A DNA stretch of 13,775 bases, from assembly GCA_031178565.1 (NCBI GenBank), contig JAPSIU010000045.1, forward strand, positions 1 to 13,775, read 5' to 3'. The position numbers and the translations under genes are program-made. Shown in pieces: positions 5,585 through 12,982 of the stretch. The number at the start of each line of letters is the position of its first letter. Position 1 is the first letter of the stretch. The notes under the pieces were generated by a model. That model ran no database searches. It was not told the DNA's origin and was given only the letters and a program-made list of their open reading frames with translations. This DNA comes from Leucobacter sp. (GTDB lineage: Bacteria; Actinomycetota; Actinomycetes; Actinomycetales; Microbacteriaceae).

Positions 5585-6433
5585 GTGGGCATTCTGGACA
5601 GCGTCGAGCGCGGGCTCGAACGCGCCGTCAACGGCGCGTTCGCCCGAACGTTCCGCTCCGGCGTGCAGCCCGTGGAGATCGCCTCGGCCCTCAAGCGCGA
5701 GCTCGACATCGGCGCCGTGATCGTCGACCGGGATCGGGTGCTCGCCCCCAACCGCTTCGTCGTCCGGGTCTCCCCGAAGGACGCGACGAGGCTGCAGAAC
5801 CTGGGTGAAACGCTCGAGCGCGAGCTGCGCAGCGTGGTCTCGAAGCACGCGGCTCGGCAGAACTACCAGCTGCTCGGCGAACCCGACGTGGAGATCCGAT
5901 CCGACGACGCCCTCACGACGGGCGTGCTCGAGATCGACGCGGCGCGGGTCGAGGGTTCGGTCGACTGGGTCGCGGTGATCGAGGTCGACGGCGCGCGTCA
6001 CGAGCTCCGGCGCGGCACCACGACCGTCGGCCGCGGCAGCGACTGCGGGATCCGGATCACCGACAACGCCGCCTCGCGCAAGCACCTCGAGATCATCTGG
6101 GACGGCGCCGCCGGACTCGCGCGCGACCTCGGCTCGACGAACGGGTCGAAGATCGACGGCGAGCGCTTCCGCGAGGCCGCCCTCTCCCCCGGCATCGTCA
6201 TCACGATCGGGCAGACGGCCCTCCGCTTCCAGCTCGCGCCGGCGCGGAACCAGCCCCAGCCCCAAAACCAGAACCACCCCCGGCCTCAGCAGACCCCGGC
6301 CGCTCCCCGAGCGGACGCCTCGCGGATCCCGCCCGTCCGGCCCCGCACGCCCGCCCCGCCACCGCCGACGCGCTCGCATCCCACTCCGGGCGACGCACCC
6401 GGCCTCGACCAGGACTTCTGGAGGGGGCTATGA
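5585..6433 (+). CDS. fhaA: FhaA, DUF3662/FHA-domain phosphothreonine-binding protein
   Basis: 282 residues from GTG 5585 (MGILDSVERGLERAVNGAF, the family's invariant opening). The FhaA-N/DUF3662 domain spans about 1-120 and includes VQPVEIASALKREL. The FHA domain spans about 137-217 with the phosphothreonine-binding residues G149-R150, S164 and H167 (SRKH), and N186-G187. In mycobacteria FhaA is cytoplasmic, is a PknB substrate and binds the phosphorylated pseudokinase MviN/MurJ to restrain lipid II export at poles and septum. Differences here: the long linker between the two domains of mycobacterial FhaA (about 500 residues in all) is nearly absent. A Pro/Gln-rich tail of about 65 residues follows the FHA domain and ends DQDFWRGL. 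The GTG lies after AAGGCGAG about 11 nt upstream. Its stop overlaps fhaB (ATGA). Confidence 0.95.
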   Translation: MGILDSVERGLERAVNGAFARTFRSGVQPVEIASALKRELDIGAVIVDRDRVLAPNRFVVRVSPKDATRLQNLGETLERELRSVVSKHAARQNYQLLGEPDVEIRSDDALTTGVLEIDAARVEGSVDWVAVIEVDGARHELRRGTTTVGRGSDCGIRITDNAASRKHLEIIWDGAAGLARDLGSTNGSKIDGERFREAALSPGIVITIGQTALRFQLAPARNQPQPQNQNHPRPQQTPAAPRADASRIPPVRPRTPAPPPPTRSHPTPGDAPGLDQDFWRGL

Positions 6434-7032
6434 GTGAACTCACCCTTCTGATCCTGCGCATCGGATTCCTTCTGCTGCTCTGGTTCTTCATCTTCGCCAT
6501 CGTCTACGCGCTGCGCAGCGATCTCTTCGGCACCCCGGTCCGCCGTCTGCGCACCGACGATGCCAAGCCGGGATCGCCCCAGGTGATCAGCGCCGCGACC
6601 GCCGCTCAGGCGCCGGCGTCGGCACCCCAAGCGCAGCAGGGGCACTCGGCGCCGCCCCGCTCGGACCTCGGCTCCGACCTCGGCTCAGGTCCGGCGATCA
6701 CGCCAAGCGGCGGGGCGCTCCCGACGGCGGGCTCCTCGGGAGCGCCCCGCAATCTCGTCATCACCTCCGGTGTGGCCTCGGGCACCTCGATCCCCCTCGA
6801 CGACGACTTCGTCACCATCGGCCGCAGCGGCGACTCGACGCTCGTCATCGTCGACGAGTACACGTCCACCTACCACGCGCGTCTCTCCCGCACGGGCGGT
6901 CAGTGGATCCTGACCGACCTCGACTCCACCAACGGCACCCGTCTCGACGGCGCGCGCATCACCGAACCCACGCCGGTCCCCCCGTTCACCCCCGTCACCA
7001 TCGGCACGACCACGTTCGAGCTGAGGCCCTGA
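6430..7032 (+). CDS. fhaB: FhaB (FipA), membrane-anchored FHA-domain protein
   Basis: 200 residues. One transmembrane helix near the N-terminus (about 5-28) is followed by a basic segment (RRLRTDD), a low-complexity Ala/Gln/Ser/Pro linker (about 45-105) and a C-terminal FHA domain (about 106-200). The FHA motifs are G131-R132, the S146-x-x-H149 motif in DEYTSTYHARL, and N168-G169 in DSTNGTRLDG. The residue just before the His is Tyr; as I recall, Arg is usual in FhaB, a mild variation near the phosphopeptide pocket. In mycobacteria FhaB/FipA links Ser/Thr-kinase signals to FtsZ/FtsQ and septum formation. The ATG overlaps the fhaA stop and has a strong GGAGGGG SD inside the end of fhaA. The pstP start follows after 2 nt. 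Confidence 0.93.
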   Translation: MSELTLLILRIGFLLLLWFFIFAIVYALRSDLFGTPVRRLRTDDAKPGSPQVISAATAAQAPASAPQAQQGHSAPPRSDLGSDLGSGPAITPSGGALPTAGSSGAPRNLVITSGVASGTSIPLDDDFVTIGRSGDSTLVIVDEYTSTYHARLSRTGGQWILTDLDSTNGTRLDGARITEPTPVPPFTPVTIGTTTFELRP

Positions 7033-7034
7033 GC

Positions 7035-8306
7035 GTGACGGTCGGCTACGAAAGCGCCATCGGCTCCCACGTCGGGATGGTGCGGTCCAACAACCAGGAT
7101 TCGGGCTTCGCCGGAGGGCATCTGTTCCTCGTCGCCGACGGCATGGGGGGTCACGCGGGGGGCGACGTCGCGTCGGCGATCGCCACGAAGACGCTGGCCG
7201 CACTCGACGTCGAGCCGACCGACACCCCGCAGAACACCACGAGCGTGCTGCGCAAGGCCGTGCTCGACGCGAATCGCAAGCTCCGCGACACCGTCGGCGA
7301 CCGCCCCGAGCTCGCCGGCATGGGCACCACCTTCACGGGTTTCCTGACCGTCGGCGAGAAGCTCGCGCTGGCCCACATCGGCGATTCGCGCCTCTACCTC
7401 CTCCGCGACGGAACGCTGCGCCAGATCACGAAGGACCACACCTTCGTGCAGCGGCTCGTCGACAGCGGCAAGATCACCGAAGAGGAGGCGAAGACCCACC
7501 CCCGCCGCTCCGTGCTGATGCGCGTGCTCGGCGACGTCGACTCGTCCCCCGAGGTCGATACCGAGGTGCTCGACACCGAGCCGGGCGACGTCTGGCTGCT
7601 CTGCTCCGACGGGCTCTGCGGTTACGTCGAGGACACCGACATCGAGAAGATCCTGCGCCGGCGCGACTCTCTGCAGGGCGCGGTCGACTCCCTCATCGAC
7701 AAGAGCCTCGCCAACGGCGCCCCCGACAACGTCACGGTCGTGCTCGTGGAGACCACGACCGTTCCCGCGAGGGATCCCGCAGACACGCTCGAGCTCGTCG
7801 AGCCGAACCGCCGTTTCGCCGGATCCGCGGCGACCTCCCCGATCCCGCGCGACGGCGCGGTGACGACGGCGCGCACGCGTCTCATGGGCCGCCGGCGTCC
7901 CGTCCGCCGCCCGCCTCAGGTCGAGGAGAGCCACTTCGAACCGCGCATCGACGAGTACCTCGCCGAACTCATCGCGGAGACCCGCCGCCGCAACCGCCGA
8001 CGCCGCCTGCTCTGGCTGCTCGGCGCGGTCTGCGTGCTGCTCGCCGTCGGCGGCGCCCTGATCTTCGGCTACCAGTGGACGCAGAGCCGCTACTTCGTCG
8101 GCACCGACGGCGAGACGGTCGTCATCTATCGAGGCGTGCAGCAGGACATCGGCTCGCTCTCCCTGCACTCCGTCGCGGAGGACACCGAGATCCCGCTCGA
8201 CACGCTCGACGGTCTCGAGCAGCGGCAGGTGGAGCGCACGCTTGGGGCGGGCTCCCTCGAGGAGGCGCGCGACATCGTGCTGCGACTGGGGGCCGACGAT
8301 GAGTGA
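7035..8306 (+). CDS. pstP: PstP, membrane PP2C-family Ser/Thr phosphatase
   Basis: 423 residues from GTG 7035 (MTVGYESAIGSHVGMVRSNNQDS), with GAGG 8 nt upstream; the open frame extends back to 6903 only inside fhaB. All PP2C metal motifs are present: D22 (NNQDS), D35 in VADGMGGHAGG, D117 in HIGDSRLYLLRDG, D192 in LLCSDGL and D231 in GAPDNVTVV. The catalytic domain covers about 1-240. A linker with basic clusters leads to one transmembrane helix at about 325-345, after RRRNRRRR. An extracytoplasmic domain of about 75 residues follows, starting YQWTQSRYFVGTDG. It is the only partner phosphatase of the PknA/PknB pair in this cluster and reverses their phosphorylations. Its end overlaps rodA by 8 nt. 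Confidence 0.95.
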   Translation: MTVGYESAIGSHVGMVRSNNQDSGFAGGHLFLVADGMGGHAGGDVASAIATKTLAALDVEPTDTPQNTTSVLRKAVLDANRKLRDTVGDRPELAGMGTTFTGFLTVGEKLALAHIGDSRLYLLRDGTLRQITKDHTFVQRLVDSGKITEEEAKTHPRRSVLMRVLGDVDSSPEVDTEVLDTEPGDVWLLCSDGLCGYVEDTDIEKILRRRDSLQGAVDSLIDKSLANGAPDNVTVVLVETTTVPARDPADTLELVEPNRRFAGSAATSPIPRDGAVTTARTRLMGRRRPVRRPPQVEESHFEPRIDEYLAELIAETRRRNRRRRLLWLLGAVCVLLAVGGALIFGYQWTQSRYFVGTDGETVVIYRGVQQDIGSLSLHSVAEDTEIPLDTLDGLEQRQVERTLGAGSLEEARDIVLRLGADDE

Positions 8307-9687
8307 GCCCCGCACCTTCGAGAAGACGCGTACGAGCGAGACGGTGCTGCAGCGGATCACCGCGCTCCGCGCCCCGCGCTTGCTGCTCGGCCTCGAGCTC
8401 TCGCTCCTCGTCTTCGCCATCGCGGTGGGGATCGCGGCCGTCGTCATCATCGACCTGACGGTGCTGGAGCACGTCACCACCACGCTCCTCCCCACGGGAG
8501 CGGTCTTCGTCGTCGCGATCCTCGCCCTGCATATCACGGTCCGGCGCATCGCGCCCGACGCTGATCCGTTGATCCTCCCCCTCGCGACCGTGCTCAACGT
8601 CATCGGCGTCGCGATGATCTACCGGATCGACCTCGCTGAGGGGCTCGCCGGGTGGGAGTCCACCTCCATCCGCCAGCTCGTCTGGTCGACGGTCGCGGTC
8701 GCGGCGGCGATCGCGGTGCTCGTGCTGATCCGCAACCACATGGTCCTGTTCAGGTACACCTACCTGACGGGCCTCGCCGCCCTGCTGCTCCTGCTGCTCC
8801 CGATGCTCCCGGGCATCGGCGCCCAGATCAACGGCGCCCGGGTGTGGATCCACATCGGGTCCTTCTCCTTCCAACCCGGTGAGATCGCGAAGATCCTGCT
8901 CGCGATCTTCTTCGCCGGGTACCTCGTCCGCAACCGCGACTCGCTCGCCATGGTGGGCAAGAAATTCCTCGGGATCCGCTTCCCGCGGGGCCGGGACCTC
9001 GGGCCGCTGCTCGTCTTCTGGCTCGCCGCGATGTCGGTGCTCGTGTTCCAGCGGGATCTCGGCACCTCGCTGCTCTACTTCGGCCTGTTCCTCACCATGC
9101 TCTATCTCGCGACGGCGCGCATCGGCTGGATCATCCTCGGCGTCGGCCTCTTCCTCGCGGGCGGCCTCATCGCGAGCCAGACCCTCGACTACGTGAACCG
9201 CCGCTTCGCGAACTGGCTCGACCCCTTCGCCGACGCCCACGGCACGAGCTTCCAGATGGTGCAGGGTCTCTTCGGTCTCGCCAACGGCGGCATGACCGGA
9301 ACGGGGCTCGGCCAGGGATATCCGAGCGACACGCCGCTCGCCCAGAGCGACTACATCATCCCGAGCCTCGGCGAGGAGCTCGGCCTCATCGGCCTGTTCG
9401 TGATCCTCGCCGCCTACCTGCTGCTCGTGAGCCGCGGGCTGCGGATCGGCTTCGCCGGCCAGGACGACTTCGGCAAGCTCCTCGCGTCCGGTCTCGCGTT
9501 CACGATCGCCTTCCAGGTGTTCATCGTGGTCGGCGGCGTGACCCGCGTCATCCCGCTCACCGGCCTCACGGCGCCGTTCCTCGCCGCGGGTGGATCCTCG
9601 CTCGTCTCGAACTGGATCATCATCGCGATCCTTCTCCTCCTCTCCAACTCGGTCCGCAACCGCCCGAAGCTGGTGATCCGAGCATGA
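8299..9687 (+). CDS. rodA: RodA/FtsW-family SEDS peptidoglycan glycosyltransferase
   Basis: 462 residues from ATG 8299, with GGGGG about 8 nt upstream; an in-frame start at 8242 lies in pstP and is rejected. The first ~35 residues are cytoplasmic, then about ten or more hydrophobic helices. SEDS hallmarks are GARVWIHIGSFSFQPGEIAK (from about 179), VFQRDLGTSLLYFG with the predicted catalytic Asp at 253, and NGGMTGTGLGQG followed by DYIIPSLGEELGLIG in the large outer loop. The protein polymerises lipid II glycan strands on the outer membrane face and works as a pair with the class B PBP encoded next (4-nt overlap). Cluster position argues for RodA (the elongation enzyme of this operon in mycobacteria) over the division enzyme FtsW, which usually sits in the dcw cluster. 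The N-terminal extension is Thr/Arg-rich and could be a kinase target, which is inference. Confidence 0.93.
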   Translation: MSEPRTFEKTRTSETVLQRITALRAPRLLLGLELSLLVFAIAVGIAAVVIIDLTVLEHVTTTLLPTGAVFVVAILALHITVRRIAPDADPLILPLATVLNVIGVAMIYRIDLAEGLAGWESTSIRQLVWSTVAVAAAIAVLVLIRNHMVLFRYTYLTGLAALLLLLLPMLPGIGAQINGARVWIHIGSFSFQPGEIAKILLAIFFAGYLVRNRDSLAMVGKKFLGIRFPRGRDLGPLLVFWLAAMSVLVFQRDLGTSLLYFGLFLTMLYLATARIGWIILGVGLFLAGGLIASQTLDYVNRRFANWLDPFADAHGTSFQMVQGLFGLANGGMTGTGLGQGYPSDTPLAQSDYIIPSLGEELGLIGLFVILAAYLLLVSRGLRIGFAGQDDFGKLLASGLAFTIAFQVFIVVGGVTRVIPLTGLTAPFLAAGGSSLVSNWIIIAILLLLSNSVRNRPKLVIRA

Positions 9688-11171
9688 ACAAGCAGCTGAA
9701 GTTCCTCACCCGCACGGTGTTCGCCATGTTCCTGGTGCTGTTCTTCTCCGTGACGATGATCCAGTTCGTGTCGGCCGACGAGCTGCGCGCCCACGAGCTG
9801 AACGGCCGCACGATGAAGAACGGCTACAAGGTCGAGCGCGGCTCGATCCTCGTGGATGGCGAGCCGATCGCGTACTCCACCCCGACCGGCGACGAGTTCC
9901 GCTTCGTGCGGCAGTACGCGAACGGCCCGCTCTACGCCCCCGTCACGGGGTACTTCTCGCGCACCCAGGGCATGACAGGGCTCGAGGCCGCGACCAATCA
10001 GGATCTCTCGGGCGTCGGGAACGCGCAGTTCTTCACCCGGATCATGAACACCCTCAACGGAGTCGCCCCGCAGGGGAGCTCGGTCGAGACCACGATCGAT
10101 CCGAGGGCTCAGCAGGCCGCCGCAGACGCGATGGCGGCGGGCGGGTTCGAGGGCGCCGTGGTCGCGATCGAGCCCGCGACGGGCCGGATCCTCGCCCAGG
10201 TGTCGACCCCGAGCTTCGATCCGAATCTCCTCTCGAGCAACAGCGACGCCGACATCATCACCAACTACCGGCAGCTCGAGGCGGATCCGCAGAAGCCCCT
10301 GCAGAACCGCGCCATCGCGGGCGACATGTACCACCCGGGCTCGGTCTACAAGCTCGTCGTCGCGGCGGCCGCGATCGAGAGCGGCGAGGCGACCCCGTCG
10401 AGCGAGTTCCCGAACCCGGCGCAGCTCACGCTGCCGCAGTCGAGCTCGGTGATGCAGAACGCCTCCCGCACGACCTGCGGATCCGGCGACAAGGCCACTC
10501 TGGAGCGCGCGATCGTGCTGTCGTGCAACATCCCGATCGCGGAGCTCGCGATGCAGATGGATCGGAACGCGGTGCCCGACATGGCCCGCGCCTTCGGTTT
10601 CGAGCAGGATCTCACGACCCCGCTCACCGTGACGCCGAGCGCCTCTCCCCAGCCAGCCGACGACGCCCAGGTCGCGCTCTCCTCGATCGGTCAGCTCGAC
10701 GTGCGCGCGACCCCGCTGCAGATCGCGATGGTCTCCGCCGGGATCGCGAACGGCGGATCGCTCATGAAGCCGCACCTCGTGGACCGCGTCATCACCCCGG
10801 ATCTCCGGGTCGAGGCCGAGTTCGCGCCCGAGGAGTTCAGTCGCCCGGTATCGGAGAAGACAGCGGACGCGGTCGCTGGCATCATGGAGCGTGGCGTCTC
10901 CGATCCCGAGGGCCTCGCGCAGAACGCCGCGATCCCCGGGGTGCGCGTCGCGGGGAAGACCGGGACCGCGGAGAACGGCACCGCGGACGACGGGAGCGAC
11001 CTCCCGTTCACGCTGTGGTTCACGGGATTCGCCCCGGTCGACGACCCGCAGGTCGCGGTTGCCGTGGTGATCGAGGACGGCGGCGGCGAGGCCTACGGAT
11101 TTCAGGGGGGATCGTTCGACCTCCCTACAGCAGTCGGAAAACAAGTTATGGAAGCGGTGTTGAGCGAATGA
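9684..11171 (+). CDS. pbpA: PbpA, class B penicillin-binding protein (D,D-transpeptidase)
   Basis: 495 residues. One N-terminal membrane anchor (about 10-30) is followed by a short dimerisation-type domain (about 31-150) and the transpeptidase domain (about 150-495). The active-site motifs are in order: SxxK as S220-V-Y-K (HPGSVYKL), SxN as S280-C-N, and KTG at 425-427 (AGKTGTAE). The total length and short N-terminal module match actinobacterial PbpA, not the larger PBP2b/FtsI types with a PASTA tail. It cross-links the glycan strands made by the adjacent RodA. In mycobacteria PbpA is phosphorylated by PknB and needed for normal septation and length. The ATG overlaps the rodA stop, and its own stop overlaps pknA (ATGA both times), so translation is coupled through the row. 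Confidence 0.95.
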   Translation: MNKQLKFLTRTVFAMFLVLFFSVTMIQFVSADELRAHELNGRTMKNGYKVERGSILVDGEPIAYSTPTGDEFRFVRQYANGPLYAPVTGYFSRTQGMTGLEAATNQDLSGVGNAQFFTRIMNTLNGVAPQGSSVETTIDPRAQQAAADAMAAGGFEGAVVAIEPATGRILAQVSTPSFDPNLLSSNSDADIITNYRQLEADPQKPLQNRAIAGDMYHPGSVYKLVVAAAAIESGEATPSSEFPNPAQLTLPQSSSVMQNASRTTCGSGDKATLERAIVLSCNIPIAELAMQMDRNAVPDMARAFGFEQDLTTPLTVTPSASPQPADDAQVALSSIGQLDVRATPLQIAMVSAGIANGGSLMKPHLVDRVITPDLRVEAEFAPEEFSRPVSEKTADAVAGIMERGVSDPEGLAQNAAIPGVRVAGKTGTAENGTADDGSDLPFTLWFTGFAPVDDPQVAVAVVIEDGGGEAYGFQGGSFDLPTAVGKQVMEAVLSE

Positions 11172-12919
11172 GACCAGCTGCAGGGATCACATTCGGCGGA
11201 CGCTACGAGCTGAGCTCGAGGATCGCCGTCGGTGGCATGGGCGAGGTGTGGAAGGCGACTGACAGCATCATCGGCCGCACCGTTGCCATCAAGATCCTCA
11301 AGGACGAGTACATGGGGGACCCCGGCTTCCTCGAGCGCTTCCGCGCCGAGGCCCGGCACGCCGCACTCGTCAACCACGAGGGCATCGCGAACGTCTTCGA
11401 CTACGGCGAGGAGCAGGGCTCCGCGTACATCGTGATGGAGCTCGTACCCGGCGAGCCGCTCTCGGCGATCATCGAGCGCGAGGGCCGCCTCCCCTCCAAC
11501 CGCGTGCTCGGGATCGTCGCCCAGACCGCCACCTCGCTGCAGGCAGCGCACGACGCCGGCCTCGTGCACCGCGACATCAAGCCGGGCAACCTCCTGATCA
11601 CACCCGAGGGCCGCGTCAAGATCACCGACTTCGGGATCGCGCGGATCGCGGACCAGGTCCCGCTCACCGCGACCGGGCAGGTCATGGGCACGGTGCAGTA
11701 CCTCGCCCCCGAACAGGCGAGCGGGCACACGGCAACCGCGGGGACCGACATCTACTCGCTCGGTGTCGTCGCCTACGAGTGCCTGGCCGGCAAGCGGCCG
11801 TTCACCGGCGAGTCGCAGGTCGCGATCGCGATGGCGCAGATCAACGATACGCCGCCGGATCTCCCGGACGACATCCCCGAGCCCGTGCGGAACCTGGTCT
11901 ACGCGTGCCTCGCGAAGGATGCTGCCGGGCGTCCGCAGACCGCCGCGAAGCTCGCGCAGGCGGCCGCGGCCCTGCACCGGGGCGACGTGCCCCTCGCCGC
12001 GAGCTACGTGCCCCAGGTGCTCGGCGACGCCGAACCGGCGACGTCCGTGATGCCGCAGACCTCGGGATCGGACGCCGCGACCACCGCCCTGCCGCAGACC
12101 ACGATGCTCGCCGGCCAGACGGCGCAGGCGCAGGCGGTCGAGGAGGAGAGTCCGGCGGAGGAGCGGAAGAAGAAGCGCAGCCCGTGGACGTGGCCGCTCA
12201 TCACGCTGCTGATCCTCCTGCTGATCATCGGGGCCGGCACCGCCATCGCGCTCTGGAACTCGGCGAACGCCGACCGGGATCCCTCGCCGGCGACCACCAC
12301 CGCCCCGCAGACGACCACCACGACCACGACTCCGCCGCCCACTCAGGCGACGACCGGCGTCGTCGACGACAGCGTGCTCATCGGTATGAACATCGACGAG
12401 GCCGTGGGCTACCTCCAGGGGCTCGGCTTCACCGATGTCCGGTCCGTCGCGGGGGATCCCGTGCCGCCCGAGCAGGCGAACGTGGTGACCTCCGTGAACC
12501 CGACGGGACCGCGGGTGCCGTTCAACCAGACCATCTCGCTGACGCACAGCGTCCCGTTCGGCGAGATCGCGGCGCCGACCGCTCCCACGGGACCCTCGGG
12601 CGAGGTAAAGGTGGGCGACACCTTCACCGTCCAGGGCATCTCGGGCACCTGCCCGGCGGGCCTCACCCCCACCAACTATCAGGTGACGGTGACCGGCGGC
12701 ACACTGGTGAGCCCGGCGTCGGGCGGATCCGCTCAGGTCCGGGCGGACACGGCCGGCCCGCTCACGGTGACCTACACCTTCGACTGCACGAACGGGTCGT
12801 ACACCGCGACCTCGCCCGCGTCGCCCGCTCTCACCGTCGAGGTGAAGGAGGACGAGTCGGGCAACGGCGAGAACGGCAATCCGAACCCGGGTTCCGGCGG
12901 CAACTCGGAAGACAATTAG
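11168..12919 (+). CDS. pknA: PknA-type receptor Ser/Thr kinase with one PASTA repeat and an extra C-terminal beta-rich domain
   Basis: 583 residues from ATG 11168. The Hanks-type kinase domain spans about 12-270: Gly-rich loop IAVGGMGEVW, Lys42 in VAIKILK, catalytic HRDIKPGN with Asp136, DFG Asp154, and the activation segment TATGQVMGTVQYLAPEQA. A Gln/Ala/Thr-rich linker and a basic stretch (ERKKKRS) lead to a transmembrane helix at about 342-363. Outside come a Thr/Pro spacer (about 376-396), a single PASTA repeat (about 397-463), then a Gly/Thr-rich beta-type domain (about 470-565) with two cysteines (495 and 540) that could form a disulfide, and an Asn/Gly/Glu tail. Mycobacterial PknA has no PASTA, so this sensor is elaborated. 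Position directly after pbpA and before pknB supports the name. A PASTA repeat suggests binding of lipid II or muropeptides. The last domain is not recognised. Confidence 0.9.
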   Translation: MRPAAGITFGGRYELSSRIAVGGMGEVWKATDSIIGRTVAIKILKDEYMGDPGFLERFRAEARHAALVNHEGIANVFDYGEEQGSAYIVMELVPGEPLSAIIEREGRLPSNRVLGIVAQTATSLQAAHDAGLVHRDIKPGNLLITPEGRVKITDFGIARIADQVPLTATGQVMGTVQYLAPEQASGHTATAGTDIYSLGVVAYECLAGKRPFTGESQVAIAMAQINDTPPDLPDDIPEPVRNLVYACLAKDAAGRPQTAAKLAQAAAALHRGDVPLAASYVPQVLGDAEPATSVMPQTSGSDAATTALPQTTMLAGQTAQAQAVEEESPAEERKKKRSPWTWPLITLLILLLIIGAGTAIALWNSANADRDPSPATTTAPQTTTTTTTPPPTQATTGVVDDSVLIGMNIDEAVGYLQGLGFTDVRSVAGDPVPPEQANVVTSVNPTGPRVPFNQTISLTHSVPFGEIAAPTAPTGPSGEVKVGDTFTVQGISGTCPAGLTPTNYQVTVTGGTLVSPASGGSAQVRADTAGPLTVTYTFDCTNGSYTATSPASPALTVEVKEDESGNGENGNPNPGSGGNSEDN

Positions 12920-12964
12920 GTCACAGCTGCAGCGGCCTGTGCCGTTCCGCCCAGAACAACCCCT

Positions 12965-12975
12965 TAAACTTGGAG
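12965..12975 (+). promoter_or_regulatory. Possible -10 box and Shine-Dalgarno of pknB
   Basis: In the 63-nt gap after pknA, TAAACT (12965-12970) resembles a -10 box, directly followed by TGGAG (12971-12975), a good ribosome-binding site 7 nt before ATG 12983. A start at the -10 box would give a transcript beginning too close to the SD, so the two elements may not both be used from the same RNA. No clear -35 is visible. The gap also has a CACAG/CTGTG dyad (about 12922-12941), too weak to call a terminator. Confidence 0.3.
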
Positions 12976-12982
12976 ACATCTC

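Noticed and set aside
6900..8603. Long minus-strand open frame opposite pstP and rodA
   Set aside because: Antisense shadow of genes with intact PP2C and SEDS motifs; no start signal or domain.
9414..11144. Long minus-strand open frame opposite rodA and pbpA
   Set aside because: Antisense shadow of GC-rich coding sequence; translation has no domain.
10523..11167. Upstream in-frame extension of pknA
   Set aside because: It runs through pbpA in another frame and reads as Arg-rich noise. Kinase homology begins right after ATG 11168, which shows the coupled ATGA.
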